Shown here one piece after another: positions 50,549 through 61,526 of a stretch of DNA of 63,245 bases (position 1 is the first letter of the stretch; each line of letters opens with the position of its first letter). Source of the DNA: Alistipes muris (lineage in GTDB: Bacteria; Bacteroidota; Bacteroidia; Bacteroidales; Rikenellaceae); assembly GCF_943193205.1 (NCBI RefSeq), contig NZ_CALPDD010000014.1, forward strand, positions 1 to 63,245, written 5' to 3'. A program made the translations under genes and the position numbers. The notes under the pieces are model-generated. The model was given only the letters and a program-made list of their open reading frames with translations. It was not told the DNA's origin and made no database searches.

Positions 50549-52273
50549 CTAACACTCCTGCTCGACGGCCTTGAACAAATCTACGTCGTCGAACGAAGAA
50601 TTCATGACGTAGGTATAGGCTTCCGAAATCTTGCCCTCGGCCAACTTGACGAAGATGCGCGCGGAATTGATGTAGTCCTCGCACTCCCCGGCCTGACGGG
50701 CGAGCAGATAGGTGATGATGATATGCCCGGCGGTCTCGACGAGCCGGCGCGCATGGAAATCCTTGAACCCGGGCTTCTCCTTGTCGCCGGACTCGACGCG
50801 CTCGACCATCTCGGCGAACTTGGCCGTCAGCTCCTTGAGCTTGGCGACGACGGGCTGCATGCACTCGGAGTAGGTGTCGGCAGCGTAACGCTCGATCTGC
50901 TCCATGAACGTGCCCTTAGTGACGGCGTTGATGGCCGCCACGACCTGCAACTGCGAGGTACCCTCGTAGATGTTCATGATGCGGGCGTCGCGGTAGATGC
51001 GCTCGCAGGGGTAATCCTTCATGAAGCCCGAACCGCCGTGAATCTGGATGGCGTCGTAGGCCAGCTGGTTGGCGTACTCCGACGAAAAGAGCTTGACGAG
51101 CGGCGTGAAACCGTCGGCCAGGCGGGTATAGAACTTCATCTCCTGGCGCTCCTCGGCTTCGAGCGAACGCTCGTGCGAAATGTGGGTATACTGCTTGTAA
51201 ATCTCGACGAAACGGGTGGTCTCGTAGAGCAGCGCGCGGGCACCCTGCAACTTGGCCTTCATGTTGGAGAGCATCTCCGAAATGGCGGCGAACCGGATGA
51301 TGGGCTTGCCGAACTGGGCGCGCTCGTGGGCATACTTCAGCGCCTCGCGGTAAGCGGCCTCGCACGTACCGACCGACTGGGCGCCGATACCCAGGCGGGC
51401 GGCGTTCATGAGCGACATGACGTACTTGATAAGGCCCATCTTACGGTCGCCGACCAACTGAGCGGGAGCGTTGGTGAAGACCAACTCGCAGGTGGGCGAA
51501 CCCTTGATACCGAGCTTGTTCTCGATACGGCGCACCTTGACGCCGCCGTCGCGCTTGTCGTAGACGAGCATCGAGAGACCGCGCGCATCGGCGGTGCCCT
51601 CCTCGGTGCGTGCCAGCACGAGCGAGACGTCGCCGTCGCCGTTGGTGATAAAACGTTTTACACCGTTCAGGAGCCATGTCTGCTTCTCCTCGGACCAGGT
51701 GGCCTTGAGCATGACGGCCCCGAGGTCGGAACCGGCGTCGGGCTCGGTGAGGTCCATGGCGCAGGTGGCCCCGGCCGAAACCCACGGCAGGAACTTCTGC
51801 TTGATCTCCTCGGACGCGAACTCGTTGAGCGTCTCGGCGCAGTCCTGCAAACCCCAGATATTCTCGAACCCGGCATCGGCGCGGGCGACCATCTCGTTGG
51901 CCATGACGAAGCAGACGAGCGGGAAGTTCAAACCGTCGTACTTGCGCGGCAGCGTGAGGCCGCTCAGACCGGCGTCGACGATGGCCTTCATATTCTGGAC
52001 GGTGCCGGAAGCGTACTCGACGTGGTCGTTGACGACGCGCGGACCCTCGTGGTCGACCCCCTCGGCGTTGGGCGCGATGACCTCGCCGCACACCTCGCCG
52101 GCGATTTCGAGCACGCGGCGGTAGGAATCCATGGCGTCGTCGAAATTCTGCGGAGCGTAGTCGTAGAGGTCCTTCTCGGCGAAACCGCGCTCCTTGAGCT
52201 CCACGATCTTGCGCATCGCGGGATGCTGGAGGTGGAACTGCAAATCCTTGTTATCTGAAAAGAAATTGGCCAT
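50549..52273 (-). CDS. Acyl-CoA dehydrogenase
   Basis: This 574-residue FAD enzyme oxidises or reduces acyl-CoA at the alpha-beta position with ETF as partner. Family motifs are ATCAMDLTEPDAGSD and NGVKRFITNG, QFGKPIIRFAAISEML, and IQIHGGSGFMKDYPCERIYRD; GTSQLQ lies near the end of the catalytic core. The C-terminal extension of about 120 residues is typical of the long (VLCAD/ACAD9-like) forms. The start overlaps the etfA stop (TAATG), so the electron acceptor and dehydrogenase are co-translated. A palindrome copy lies in the conserved NGVKRFITN region at 51649. Confidence 0.95.
   Translation of the reverse strand: MANFFSDNKDLQFHLQHPAMRKIVELKERGFAEKDLYDYAPQNFDDAMDSYRRVLEIAGEVCGEVIAPNAEGVDHEGPRVVNDHVEYASGTVQNMKAIVDAGLSGLTLPRKYDGLNFPLVCFVMANEMVARADAGFENIWGLQDCAETLNEFASEEIKQKFLPWVSAGATCAMDLTEPDAGSDLGAVMLKATWSEEKQTWLLNGVKRFITNGDGDVSLVLARTEEGTADARGLSMLVYDKRDGGVKVRRIENKLGIKGSPTCELVFTNAPAQLVGDRKMGLIKYVMSLMNAARLGIGAQSVGTCEAAYREALKYAHERAQFGKPIIRFAAISEMLSNMKAKLQGARALLYETTRFVEIYKQYTHISHERSLEAEERQEMKFYTRLADGFTPLVKLFSSEYANQLAYDAIQIHGGSGFMKDYPCERIYRDARIMNIYEGTSQLQVVAAINAVTKGTFMEQIERYAADTYSECMQPVVAKLKELTAKFAEMVERVESGDKEKPGFKDFHARRLVETAGHIIITYLLARQAGECEDYINSARIFVKLAEGKISEAYTYVMNSSFDDVDLFKAVEQEC
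51647..51662. promoter_or_regulatory. TAAAWCGWTTTA palindrome copy 8 (intragenic)
   Basis: Core TAAAACGTTTTA at 51649-51660. On the coding strand it is GTA AAA CGT TTT ATC, encoding V-K-R-F-I of a conserved acyl-CoA dehydrogenase motif. Confidence 0.7.
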
Positions 52274-53292
52274 TACTTTGAATTTTGCTTGTAATACTTG
52301 ATCATTTTGGGAATGATGTCGTTGACGTCGCCCGTGATGGCATAGTCGGCGAGCTTGCAGATGGGAGCCTCGGGGTCGGAGTTGATGGAAATGACCATCG
52401 ACGACTGGTCCATGCCGGCCGTGTGCTGGATCTGACCCGAGATGCCGCAGGCGATGTAGAGCTTGGGACGCACCGTGACGCCTGTCTGGCCGACCTGGCG
52501 CGCATGGTCGGTGAACCCGGCGTCGACGGCGGCGCGGCTGGCGCCGACCTCACCGCCCAGGACGTCGGCGAGCTCGTGGACGAGCTTGAAATTCTCCTTG
52601 GAACCCATGCCGTAACCTCCGGCGACGATGATGCCTGCCCCCTTGATGTCGATTTTGCGCTCCTCGATCTGGCGCTCGACGATACGCACGGCGAGGTCGG
52701 TATCCTTGACGAACTTCTTCCAGTCGATGGCGCGGACCTCGCCCCTGCCGGGCTGCGCGGCGTACTCCTTGCGCATGACGCCCTCGCGGACGGTAGCCAT
52801 CTGCGGCCGGCAGTCGGGGTTGACGATGGTGGCGATGATGTTGCCGCCGAAAGCGGGACGAATCTGGTACAGCAGGTCGGTGTACTCCTTGCCGGTCTTG
52901 GGGTCCTTGTGGTCGCCGATGACTAACTGGGTGCAGTCGGCGGTCAGACCGCTGTGCAAGGCGGACGACACGCGGGGCGCGAAGTCGCGGCCGATGCAGG
53001 TGGCGCCGAAAAGAACGATCTGGGGCTTCTCCTGCTCGATGAGCCCGCACAGAACTGCCGTATGGGGCAGCGTGCGGAACGGAGCGAAAGTCTTGTCGTC
53101 GGCGACCCACACGGTGTCGGCGCCGTACTTGGCGAGCTCCTTTTCGATGCCTGCGAGCTTCTCGCCGAGCACCACGGCGTCGAGCCCGACGCCCAAGGTC
53201 GAGGCCAACTCGCGGCCCTTGGTCAGCAATTCGAGACTTACGTCGGCGACCTTGCCCTCCTCGATCTCGATATAGACGAATATGTTGTTCAT
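52273..53292 (-). CDS. etfA: Electron transfer flavoprotein alpha subunit
   Basis: The 339-residue FAD-binding subunit has MNNIFVYIEIEEGKVADVS at the N-terminus and the ETF-alpha signature in IIVAGGYGMGSKENFKLVHE, with LGGEVGASRAAVDAGF and QVGQTGVTVRPKLYIACGIS (FAD site) near the C-terminus. It accepts electrons from the acyl-CoA dehydrogenase encoded immediately after it. The ATG at 53292 follows a palindrome copy at 53298; upstream in-frame residues overlap etfB and are not family-like. Confidence 0.96.
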   Translation of the reverse strand: MNNIFVYIEIEEGKVADVSLELLTKGRELASTLGVGLDAVVLGEKLAGIEKELAKYGADTVWVADDKTFAPFRTLPHTAVLCGLIEQEKPQIVLFGATCIGRDFAPRVSSALHSGLTADCTQLVIGDHKDPKTGKEYTDLLYQIRPAFGGNIIATIVNPDCRPQMATVREGVMRKEYAAQPGRGEVRAIDWKKFVKDTDLAVRIVERQIEERKIDIKGAGIIVAGGYGMGSKENFKLVHELADVLGGEVGASRAAVDAGFTDHARQVGQTGVTVRPKLYIACGISGQIQHTAGMDQSSMVISINSDPEAPICKLADYAITGDVNDIIPKMIKYYKQNSK

Positions 53293-53295
53293 AAT

Positions 53296-53311
53296 GCTAA
53301 AACGATTTAAC
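53296..53311. promoter_or_regulatory. TAAAWCGWTTTA palindrome copy 9 (etfB/etfA junction)
   Basis: GCTAAAACGATTTAAC, overlapping the etfB stop codon and lying 3 bases before the etfA start. Confidence 0.7.
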
Positions 53312-54185
53312 CGAGCGTATGGCTCGCGATGAGTTCGACCATCAGTGAATTGATATCCTCGTCGGCGGCCGTGAGCCGCTTGGCCTCCTTGGCCTGGAAG
53401 ACGACGTTCTCGATCTTCTTGACCTTGGTGGGCGACCCGCTGAGACCCAACTGCTGGGGATCGGGATCGACGTCGGCAGCGGCGAACTCGACAATCTGAA
53501 GATAAGGCTTCGCAACGGCGCGCCGTGCGGCCTCGGAATCGGGCGCGGCGGCGATTTCGGACCCTGCGAGGGCGCACTTGAACTTCATGACGCGCTTGGC
53601 GTTGCGCGGCCGGCACTCGGGAGCCGACGCGTTGACGGTGACGACGGCGGGAACGGGGCACTCGACGACCTCGGTACCGCTGCTGAGCCGCCGCTTGATG
53701 ACGAGCGAAGCGTCCTTGATTTCGACAATCTCCTCAGCGTAAGTGACCTGCGGCAAAGCGAGCTTCTCGGCGACCTGCGGTCCGACCTGCGCCGTATCGC
53801 CGTCGATGGCCTGGCGCCCGGCGATGATGATGTCGGGCCCGATTTTACGCAAAGCGCACGAAAGGGCGTAGGAAGTAGCCAAGGTATCGGACCCGGCGAA
53901 CTCGCGGCCGGAGAGGAGGTAACCCCCGTCGGCCCCGCGGAACATGGCGTCGCGGATGATGTCGGCGGCGCGCTGGGGCCCCATGGTGAGGATGTGGACC
54001 GTCGCGCCCTCGACCCGGTCCTTCAACGAAAGGGCCATTTCGAGCGCATTGAGGTCCTCGGGGTTGAAGATGGCGGGCAGAGCCGCGCGGTTGACCGTGC
54101 CCTCGGGCGTCATGGCGTCCTTACCCACGTTGCGGGTATCGGGCACCTGCTTGGCCAGAACAACGATTTTCAACTGGTTTTTCAT
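53307..54185 (-). CDS. etfB: Electron transfer flavoprotein beta subunit
   Basis: The 292-residue subunit begins MKNQLKIVVLAKQVPDTRNV, has FNPEDLNALEMALSLKD and GRQAIDGDTAQVGPQVAEKL, and ends with VKKIENVVFQAKEAKRL. The KQVPDT motif resembles the anaerobic, possibly electron-bifurcating ETFs rather than mitochondrial ones, but the sequence alone does not establish bifurcation. It is first in an etfB-etfA-dehydrogenase operon. Confidence 0.95.
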   Translation of the reverse strand: MKNQLKIVVLAKQVPDTRNVGKDAMTPEGTVNRAALPAIFNPEDLNALEMALSLKDRVEGATVHILTMGPQRAADIIRDAMFRGADGGYLLSGREFAGSDTLATSYALSCALRKIGPDIIIAGRQAIDGDTAQVGPQVAEKLALPQVTYAEEIVEIKDASLVIKRRLSSGTEVVECPVPAVVTVNASAPECRPRNAKRVMKFKCALAGSEIAAAPDSEAARRAVAKPYLQIVEFAAADVDPDPQQLGLSGSPTKVKKIENVVFQAKEAKRLTAADEDINSLMVELIASHTLG

Positions 54186-54207
54186 AAATATGGATTAAAT
54201 AATGTTA

Positions 54208-54232
54208 GATTCTTCGCTTCGCTCAGAATGAC
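54208..54232. repeat. Dispersed intergenic repeat copy
   Basis: CTTCGCTTCGCTCAGAATG-type element upstream of etfB, followed directly by a degenerate tandem array. Confidence 0.8.
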
Positions 54233-54243
54233 AATGAAAAGGG

Positions 54244-54306
54244 CTCAGAATGACAGTAAACAAACTAAGAATGACAGTAAACAAACTCGGGATGACAATA
54301 AACAAA
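54244..54306. repeat. Three degenerate 21-bp tandem repeats
   Basis: Units at 54244-54264, 54265-54285 and 54286-54306, each resembling CTCAGAATGACAGTAAACAA, followed by a partial fourth unit. The CTCAGAATGAC portion is the 3' half of the dispersed repeat at 54208, so the array probably arose by local duplication. Confidence 0.8.
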
Positions 54307-54360
54307 CTCGGAATAACTGCGGGAAGCCGAATGACAAAACGGCGGATTCACCTTTCACCT

Positions 54361-55629
54361 TTATTCTCTTACGATGGTTTCGCCGCGGTCGGGACCGACG
54401 GAGATGATCCGGACGGGAACGCCCGTTTCGCGCTCGATGAACTCGACGTAACGCCGGAACGCGGCGGGGAACTCGCCGTAGGATTTACACCCGCGCAAGT
54501 CGCACTTCCAACCCTCGAAGTCGGTATAGACGGGCTTGAGAGAATCGGCGATGTCATAGGGGAACTCGCCGGAGACCTGCCCGCCGATGTCGTAGGCCGT
54601 AGCGACGCGGATGGTGTCGAAGTCGTTCATGACGTCGGACTTCATCATGATGAGCTGCGTGACGCCGTTGATCATGATGGAATACTTGAGCGCGACGAGG
54701 TCGAGCCACCCGCAACGGCGCTTACGCCCTGTGACGGCGCCGAACTCGTGGCCGACGGAACACAACCTATCGCCGGTCTCATCGAAGAGCTCGGTAGGGA
54801 ACGGACCGCTGCCGACGCGCGTACAATAGGCCTTGAAGATGCCGAAGACCTCGCCGATGCGGTTGGGCGCGATGCCGAGCCCGGTGCAGACCCCGGCGCT
54901 GACGGTGTTGGACGAAGTGACGAACGGATAAGAACCGAAGTCGATGTCGAGCAAGGTGCCCTGCGCCCCCTCGGCCAAGACGCTCTTACCCTCGGCAAGG
55001 GCGCCGTTGATGAAATACTCGCTGTCGATGAAGCGGAAGCGCTTGAGGAACTCGACGGCCTCGAACCACTGGCTTTCGAGCCCGGCGAGGTCATACGAAT
55101 AATCGAGACTGCGGAGAATGCGCTCGTGACGGGCCTTGGCGCGGCTGTAAATCTCCCGGAAATCGGGGCTGAGCAAATCGCCGACGCGCATGCCGCTGCG
55201 GCTGACCTTGTCGGTATAGGTCGGACCGATGCCCTTGCCCGTGGTGCCGATTTTGGCGCTGCCCTTGGCGGCCTCGTAAGCGGCGTCGAGCAAACGGTGG
55301 GTAGGCAGAATCAGATGGGCCTTCTTGGAGATGCAGAGCTGGCGCGTGAGGTCGTGACCGCTCTTGGCCAACTCCTCGGCCTCGGCGCGGAACAGAATGG
55401 CGTCGATGACCACGCCGTTACCGATGACATTGGTCTTGCCGCCCTGGAAGATACCCGAAGGAATGGACCGCAGGACGTACTTCTCGCCGTTGAACTCCAG
55501 CGTATGCCCGGCGTTGGGGCCGCCCTGGAACCGGGCGACGACATCGTAACGCGGAGTGAGCACGTCCACGACCTTGCCCTTGCCCTCGTCGCCCCATTGC
55601 AGCCCGAGGATCACATCGACTTTTTTCAT
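54361..55629 (-). CDS. purA: Adenylosuccinate synthetase
   Basis: This 422-residue GTP-dependent enzyme makes adenylosuccinate from IMP and aspartate. The P-loop is GLQWGDEGKGK at the N-terminus, with FQGGPNAGHT, IGTTGKGIGPTYTDK, AEGAQGTLLDIDFG(S)YPFVTSS and GRKRRCGWLD. The length and all signatures are normal. A perfect -7 box is at 55665-55672. Confidence 0.97.
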   Translation of the reverse strand: MKKVDVILGLQWGDEGKGKVVDVLTPRYDVVARFQGGPNAGHTLEFNGEKYVLRSIPSGIFQGGKTNVIGNGVVIDAILFRAEAEELAKSGHDLTRQLCISKKAHLILPTHRLLDAAYEAAKGSAKIGTTGKGIGPTYTDKVSRSGMRVGDLLSPDFREIYSRAKARHERILRSLDYSYDLAGLESQWFEAVEFLKRFRFIDSEYFINGALAEGKSVLAEGAQGTLLDIDFGSYPFVTSSNTVSAGVCTGLGIAPNRIGEVFGIFKAYCTRVGSGPFPTELFDETGDRLCSVGHEFGAVTGRKRRCGWLDLVALKYSIMINGVTQLIMMKSDVMNDFDTIRVATAYDIGGQVSGEFPYDIADSLKPVYTDFEGWKCDLRGCKSYGEFPAAFRRYVEFIERETGVPVRIISVGPDRGETIVRE

Positions 55630-55664
55630 GCTATAGCTTATTCGTAATTTGGACTTTTTGCATT

Positions 55665-55672
55665 CAAAGGTA
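55665..55672 (-). promoter_or_regulatory. -7 box TACCTTTG for purA
   Basis: The complement of 55665-55672 is a perfect TAnnTTTG, 35 bases before the ATG. Confidence 0.65.
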
Positions 55673-55737
55673 AGAAAAATTCGGCGGAAAAGGAAAAAAA
55701 TCGGCCGATTATATACACTGCCCGGCGGAGAAAAAAA

Positions 55738-55763
55738 CGGCCGCCCGAAGCAACGGGCGGCCG
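55738..55763 (-). terminator. Terminator after the clostripain-like gene
   Basis: A 10-bp stem (CGGCCGCCCG, loop AAGCAA on the plus strand) followed by seven T residues on the minus strand. Confidence 0.88.
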
Positions 55764-55788
55764 GAGACGAATCATACGGAGCGGGGAA

Positions 55789-56982
55789 TCAAGGGTGGGT
55801 AGCCTGCCACCACTCGGTGTCGAGCTTGGCGGAGACGGTCAGCGACGAGACGCTGGGGTCGGAAGTGGTGATGCCCGAAAAGGTGCGGATGGGGTTGACG
55901 CCGTTGGTCATGGAATAGAACGCGGGCGTATGGCGGCGGAACGCGGCGGGAACGACCCGCTCCAACTGCGCCTCGAACTCGCCGAGAAGCGCCGGGTCGG
56001 AACAAAGCTGCCGCACGTAATCGCCCATGTCGAAGAACCGCACGGGCGAATAGCCGTCGAGCCGCTGCAAGGCGGAGAGGTTGGCGCTGTCGAACGCGAA
56101 CCGCGCGTTGATACGGGCCATGACGCTGGCAAGGGCATCGAGCTCGGAACAGACAATGGTGCTGACCGTACCGTAGGGATACGGATAAGCCATATAGAAA
56201 TCGTAGAACGCCTGAGCGATACCCTCGAAATCGGTCTGCCCGACGAGGTGAGGCCCGACATGGGCATAAGGAAACCCGGCGGCCATGACCTCGGAAGTGG
56301 AAGCCACGAGGTGGTCGGCAACGTCCCTCAACGCGTAGGCGACCTCGACGGAAGCCATGTAACAATCATCGAAGAGGATGAAATCCAGCTTCATGCCAGC
56401 GCTGCGGATACCCTCGGCCAAAGTAGCGATGTCGGCGCGGGAATCGGGCGTAGTACCGCCGAACCACCGGGTGAGGGGACGGTCGGGGGCGGCATACTCC
56501 CAATATTCCTTCTCGGGAACGCCCGAACGGTCGGCAGCCCTGGGAGAGGCACTCCGGGCGGGCAACCAAGCCATGCCGTGGCTGCCGATGGTCATGGCGA
56601 AACGGTCGGCGGGCGCGAAACGGCGCACGTCGTCGAGCACCGAAGCGATGCCCTGGGCGGTGGTGACATCGGGCGCGGGGGCATAACTTTTCTTCCACAC
56701 CCGAATGCAGCGCCCCTTATCGGCGCGCAACTCGAACAAGGAAGCAGTCGTATGGGAATCCATGTAAAAAACCAACAACCGCTCGTCGTGCAGAGCCCCC
56801 TGCGCGACGACGCGCTCCATGTCCTCGATATTCTTCTTGGTATAGGTCGCAAGGTCCTGCGCCCACGGGAAATACATGAGCACGGTCCGCCCGACAGGAC
56901 CCTGCGGAGTTTCGATCTTGTTGCGGGAACAAGCCGAGCAAACAGCAAGGGTCAGCAGCAGGAAAAACAGGCGACGAATCAT
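55789..56982 (-). CDS. Clostripain-family (C11) cysteine peptidase lipoprotein
   Basis: The 397-residue protein starts with a lipoprotein signal ending AVCSACSR (Cys18). The C11 catalytic dyad is in place: His135 in TIGSHGMAW and Cys207 in LFDDCYMAS. The mature domain begins TVLMYFPWAQDLATYTKKNI, as in clostripain. It is likely a surface peptidase of Arg/Lys specificity. Its ATG overlaps the DUF4919 stop codon (ATGA), so the two genes are coupled. Confidence 0.92.
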   Translation of the reverse strand: MIRRLFFLLLTLAVCSACSRNKIETPQGPVGRTVLMYFPWAQDLATYTKKNIEDMERVVAQGALHDERLLVFYMDSHTTASLFELRADKGRCIRVWKKSYAPAPDVTTAQGIASVLDDVRRFAPADRFAMTIGSHGMAWLPARSASPRAADRSGVPEKEYWEYAAPDRPLTRWFGGTTPDSRADIATLAEGIRSAGMKLDFILFDDCYMASVEVAYALRDVADHLVASTSEVMAAGFPYAHVGPHLVGQTDFEGIAQAFYDFYMAYPYPYGTVSTIVCSELDALASVMARINARFAFDSANLSALQRLDGYSPVRFFDMGDYVRQLCSDPALLGEFEAQLERVVPAAFRRHTPAFYSMTNGVNPIRTFSGITTSDPSVSSLTVSAKLDTEWWQATHP

Positions 56983-57716
56983 TTGTATTCGCGGGGTTTG
57001 AGGTTATTGAACTGCCAGGTACGGTCGCGCTTATAAGTATAGCCCTCGGGCTTGTTCCAATAAACACGGCCGAAGTCGAAGTAGAAACCGCGGCGCTTGC
57101 GCCCCTCGACGACGTAAGGCTTGAGCAGGGGCACGAACTCGACGTTGCGGCTGACGATGCGGGCCTTGCCGTAAGGCAGCTCCTCGACGTCGAGCAAATC
57201 GAGCGCGTGGTCGAACATGAGCACGTGGCGCGGCGACTGCTGGCTGAGCCCGTCGCCGGAAGCGAGGACAGCACGCAAAACGCCGTTCATGCGGGCGGCA
57301 TAAGCGGCGGCCTGCTCCTTGTCGCCGAGCATGTCGTAGGCGAAAGCCATGAGGTTGAGCACCTTGGGACTGAACGGATCGCGCGCGAGCACATCGTTGC
57401 CAGTGGCGATGATGGTTTCGAGGGTCTCCTTCTGGGGATTCTCGGTATCGACGGACGACGCGAGCAACAACAGCTTGTCCAACTCGGGAACGGGAATCAA
57501 GGGCTTGTAACTCTCCTGGTAGGCGTAACCGTAATAAAGATAGTGGTAGTCGAGGTCGGTGAGGGTCGGATCGCCTGCGCGGTAACGCATCATGAGCGTC
57601 GTATAATAATAAGGAGACGACGAATCGAGCGTCCGGGCGAGGATGTCGTCCTCGACAGGCACCTGGGCCCCGGCCCATGCGGGGAGAAGCAACAACAAGC
57701 ACAGAAACCGTTTCAT
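56979..57716 (-). CDS. DUF4919 exported protein
   Basis: The 245-residue product has a signal peptide (MKRFLCLLLLLPAWAGAQ) and a helical, TPR-like body with TDLDYHYLYYGYAYQESY and FSPKVLNLMAFAYDMLGDKEQ. It matches the Bacteroidetes DUF4919 family of unknown function. The ATG at 57716 gives the signal peptide; upstream sequence in frame is not family-like. It is translationally coupled to the clostripain-like gene. Confidence 0.82.
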   Translation of the reverse strand: MKRFLCLLLLLPAWAGAQVPVEDDILARTLDSSSPYYYTTLMMRYRAGDPTLTDLDYHYLYYGYAYQESYKPLIPVPELDKLLLLASSVDTENPQKETLETIIATGNDVLARDPFSPKVLNLMAFAYDMLGDKEQAAAYAARMNGVLRAVLASGDGLSQQSPRHVLMFDHALDLLDVEELPYGKARIVSRNVEFVPLLKPYVVEGRKRRGFYFDFGRVYWNKPEGYTYKRDRTWQFNNLKPREYK

Positions 57717-57747
57717 GACAAATGCGTTTAAGAACAATAACGCAAAT

Positions 57748-58638
57748 CTATCGCAAATCGTATTCCGCAATCAACCGCCGGAACCGCTCGCGCAAGTCGG
57801 CGGAACCCTCGACCAACGGCAGCCGCAAGGCGGGACCGATTTTGCCCATGATCGAAAGGGCGCACTTGACGCCTGTGGGATTGCCCTCGGCGAAAAGAGC
57901 CTTGACGGCCTCGTCCAATGCGGCGAACTCGGCTTCGGCCTGCGCGAAGTCGCCAGCCTTGGCGTGGTTGACGCACTGCATGAAACGGGCGGGAAAGGCG
58001 TTGGCCGCGACGGAAATGACGCCGTCGCCGCCCCGCTGCATGACGGGCAGGACCATCCCGTCGTCGCCGGAAAGGACCAGGAACCCGTCGGGCCGACGGT
58101 CGATAATCTGCTGTATCTGGTCGATATTGCCGGAAGCCTCCTTGATACCGATGACCTTGTCGAAATCGCGCGCGCAGCGCAGTGTAGTCTCGGCGGTCAT
58201 GTTGACCCCGGCGCGGCCGGGGATGTTGTAGAGGATGACGGGCAGGGGCGAATGCTCGGCGACGGTACGGAAATGCTGGTAGAGCCCCTCCTGCGAAGGC
58301 TTGTTATAATAAGGCGTGACGCTGAGGATGGCATCGGCGCCCCGCAGGTCGAACTCGCGCAACTGGTCGAGGACCTCGGAAGTGGAATTGCCGCCGCACC
58401 CGATGACCAACGGCACGCGCCCGGCGATGTGGTTGGTGATGAACATGGCGATGACGGCCCGCTCGGGCATGTAGAGGGTCGGCGTTTCGGCCGTGGTGCC
58501 CAAGGCGACGATGTAATCGACACCCCCCTCGATGACATAGTCGATCATGCGGGCCAACGCCTCGTAATCGACCCGGCCCTCGGCCGTGAAAGGGGTAATC
58601 ATGGCGACCCCGACGCCGGCAAGTTTGTGCTGCAACAT
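57748..58638 (-). CDS. dapA: 4-hydroxy-tetrahydrodipicolinate synthase
   Basis: This 296-residue TIM-barrel aldolase condenses pyruvate with aspartate semialdehyde in lysine and diaminopimelate synthesis. The Schiff-base lysine is Lys166 in IGIKEASGN, Tyr137 lies in ILYNIPGR, and the GTTAET motif binds pyruvate. The length is normal. It follows ligA on the same strand with about 66 bases between. Confidence 0.96.
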   Translation of the reverse strand: MLQHKLAGVGVAMITPFTAEGRVDYEALARMIDYVIEGGVDYIVALGTTAETPTLYMPERAVIAMFITNHIAGRVPLVIGCGGNSTSEVLDQLREFDLRGADAILSVTPYYNKPSQEGLYQHFRTVAEHSPLPVILYNIPGRAGVNMTAETTLRCARDFDKVIGIKEASGNIDQIQQIIDRRPDGFLVLSGDDGMVLPVMQRGGDGVISVAANAFPARFMQCVNHAKAGDFAQAEAEFAALDEAVKALFAEGNPTGVKCALSIMGKIGPALRLPLVEGSADLRERFRRLIAEYDLR

Positions 58639-58704
58639 ATCTTTTCCCTAATTAAAAATCACGGTTCGGGCCCTGCCGAGAAAAACGACGCGAGCCCTCC
58701 GCCG

Positions 58705-61456
<2,752 letters not shown>

Positions 61457-61476
61457 ATCCATAGTAAATAAAGCGA

Positions 61477-61503
61477 CGCCCCGAATCCAGCAGATTCGGG
61501 GCG
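61477..61503. terminator. Terminator-like hairpin before the RluB-type gene end
   Basis: CGCCCCGAATC pairs with GATTCGGGGCG around CAGCA. It lies between the decayed plus-strand sequence and the 3' end of the RluB-type gene. Confidence 0.75.
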
Positions 61504-61526
61504 CCTGTCTATTGCAAGAACGAGGA

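Noticed and set aside
12540..53311. parS or CcpA-type operator as the identity of the palindrome
   Set aside because: The core TAAAWCGWTTTA differs from the ParB site and from cre sites; many copies lie inside genes. The resemblance to LacI-type operators in the central CG is not enough to assign it.
54244..54306. CRISPR-like 21-bp repeats
   Set aside because: The units are contiguous and degenerate, with no spacers.
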